This document shows positions 63,471-64,000 of a DNA stretch of 64,000 bases, piece after piece. Positions within the stretch are counted from its first letter, which is position 1. Every line of letters starts with the position of its first letter. The stretch comes from Pontibacter qinzhouensis (GTDB lineage Bacteria > Bacteroidota > Bacteroidia > Cytophagales > Hymenobacteraceae): NCBI RefSeq assembly GCF_008017455.1, contig NZ_VRTY01000011.1:1-64000 (forward strand), read 5' to 3'. The notes below the pieces were generated by a model. That model had not been told where the DNA came from, made no database searches, and worked only from the letters and a program-made list of their open reading frames with translations. A program made the position numbers and the translations under genes.

Positions 63471-64000
63471 ATGATAAACTATAATCCAAAAGACTGGTTC
63501 TTTTTCCTGTTCCGGTTTCCGAAGGCTGATACATTCCGGAAGCTGCTTCCGCTGATGATCGGGGTTAGCTTTTACTCCGGCATGATCGCGTACCTGGAGC
63601 TGAATTATTTGAACCTGGCAGAGTCTAACCACATCCGGAATGTGGGGCTGATGCACGGGGTGCTGGGCTTTGTTATTTCGCTCCTGCTGGTTTTCCGGAC
63701 AAATACCGCCTATGACCGCTGGTGGGAAGGGCGCAAAATCTGGGGCAGCCTGACCAACACCAGCCGAAACCTGGCCATAATGCTGCAGGCTTACCTGCAC
63801 AACGACGACGATAAGGCCTTCTTCCGGAAAACGATTCCAAGTTACGCCTTCGCTCTAAAGAACCTGCTGCGCGAAAACGAAGATTACCATGACCTGGACC
63901 CGGTGCTCGACCTCAAAAAAGAGCGGCATCTGCCCAACCAGATTGCTGCCTGCATCTACACAAAACTGATGCAACTACAAACCGAGGGAAAACTGTCGGT
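63471..64000 (+). CDS. Bestrophin-like membrane protein, partial (C-terminus outside window)
   Basis: The ATG at 63471 (an in-frame TGA lies at 63447) opens a frame that runs off the window, giving 176 residues. It matches the bacterial bestrophin/UPF0187 family: NPKDWFFFLFRFPKADTFRK, a first helix (about 26-44), a second with GVLGFVISLLLVFRTNTAYD, and RWWEGRKIWGSLTNTSRNLA, the signature after helix 2. Bacterial members are pentameric ion channels. Only about half of the usual 300-residue length is present. Confidence 0.88.
   Translation, partial: MINYNPKDWFFFLFRFPKADTFRKLLPLMIGVSFYSGMIAYLELNYLNLAESNHIRNVGLMHGVLGFVISLLLVFRTNTAYDRWWEGRKIWGSLTNTSRNLAIMLQAYLHNDDDKAFFRKTIPSYAFALKNLLRENEDYHDLDPVLDLKKERHLPNQIAACIYTKLMQLQTEGKLS

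Overview
The window looks like a chromosome segment of a Bacteroidota bacterium, most likely Cytophagales and close to Pontibacter/Hymenobacter. The evidence is a type IX secretion (type B) C-terminal sorting domain, a complete alternative complex III (Act) operon fused to a caa3-type oxidase operon, GSCFA, DUF2721 and SprA-like families, promoters of the TTG-N19/20-TAnnTTTG type, and mostly weak Shine-Dalgarno sequences. No rRNA, tRNA, CRISPR array, prophage or complete insertion sequence was seen. The family assignment is inference from protein character, not from a search.

Layout. 1-5 kb: two leftward secreted surface proteins, a PKD protein cut by the window edge and a 1068-residue protein with a T9SS sorting domain. 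5-14 kb: small and housekeeping-type genes (DUF2721, an acidic hypothetical, DJ-1/PfpI, DUF2459, an M14 metallopeptidase, DinB, a 59-residue membrane protein, a cupin-like secreted protein) with long gaps. 14-23 kb, leftward: priA, a YyaL/DUF255 thioredoxin-like protein, a GSCFA protein and an M3 peptidase. 23-24.4 kb, leftward: rpsF-rpsR-rplI. 25-41.2 kb, rightward: one tightly packed 15-gene respiratory operon, actABCDEF, coxB, coxA, ctaA, ctaB, two subunit III genes, subunit IV, a SCO copper chaperone and DUF420. Its products pass electrons from menaquinol through Act to cytochrome oxidase and supply haem A and copper for assembly. 41.7-49.6 kb, rightward: a small CAMCR membrane protein, a frameshifted DUF983 gene, a 1235-residue NtrY-like histidine kinase and an SprA-like outer-membrane protein. 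50.5-57 kb, leftward: the branched-chain amino-acid operon ilvD-ilvB-ilvN-ilvC-ilvA. 57.8-63 kb, leftward: a frameshifted secreted protein, typA/bipA and a pyridine nucleotide-disulphide oxidoreductase. 63.5 kb to the end: a partial bestrophin-like channel.

The most striking feature is not a gene. At least 18 copies of a 57-59 bp element lie only between genes, in both orientations. Each has a conserved head (AATTATTyAAATGAAA), a GCCTTCCAAAG hairpin core, a variable stretch of about 20 bp and a conserved tail (CAAGGGT). Length is nearly invariant, and in four cases the tail touches or lies within 9 bp of a stop codon, so that the transcript of that gene would read a hairpin followed by a T-rich run. 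Some copies sit as inverted pairs, and four carry a G-poor degenerate tract on the head side. No transposase is present in the window to explain them. Two genes (DUF983 and the secreted protein at 57.8-59.2 kb) appear split by single-base frameshifts.
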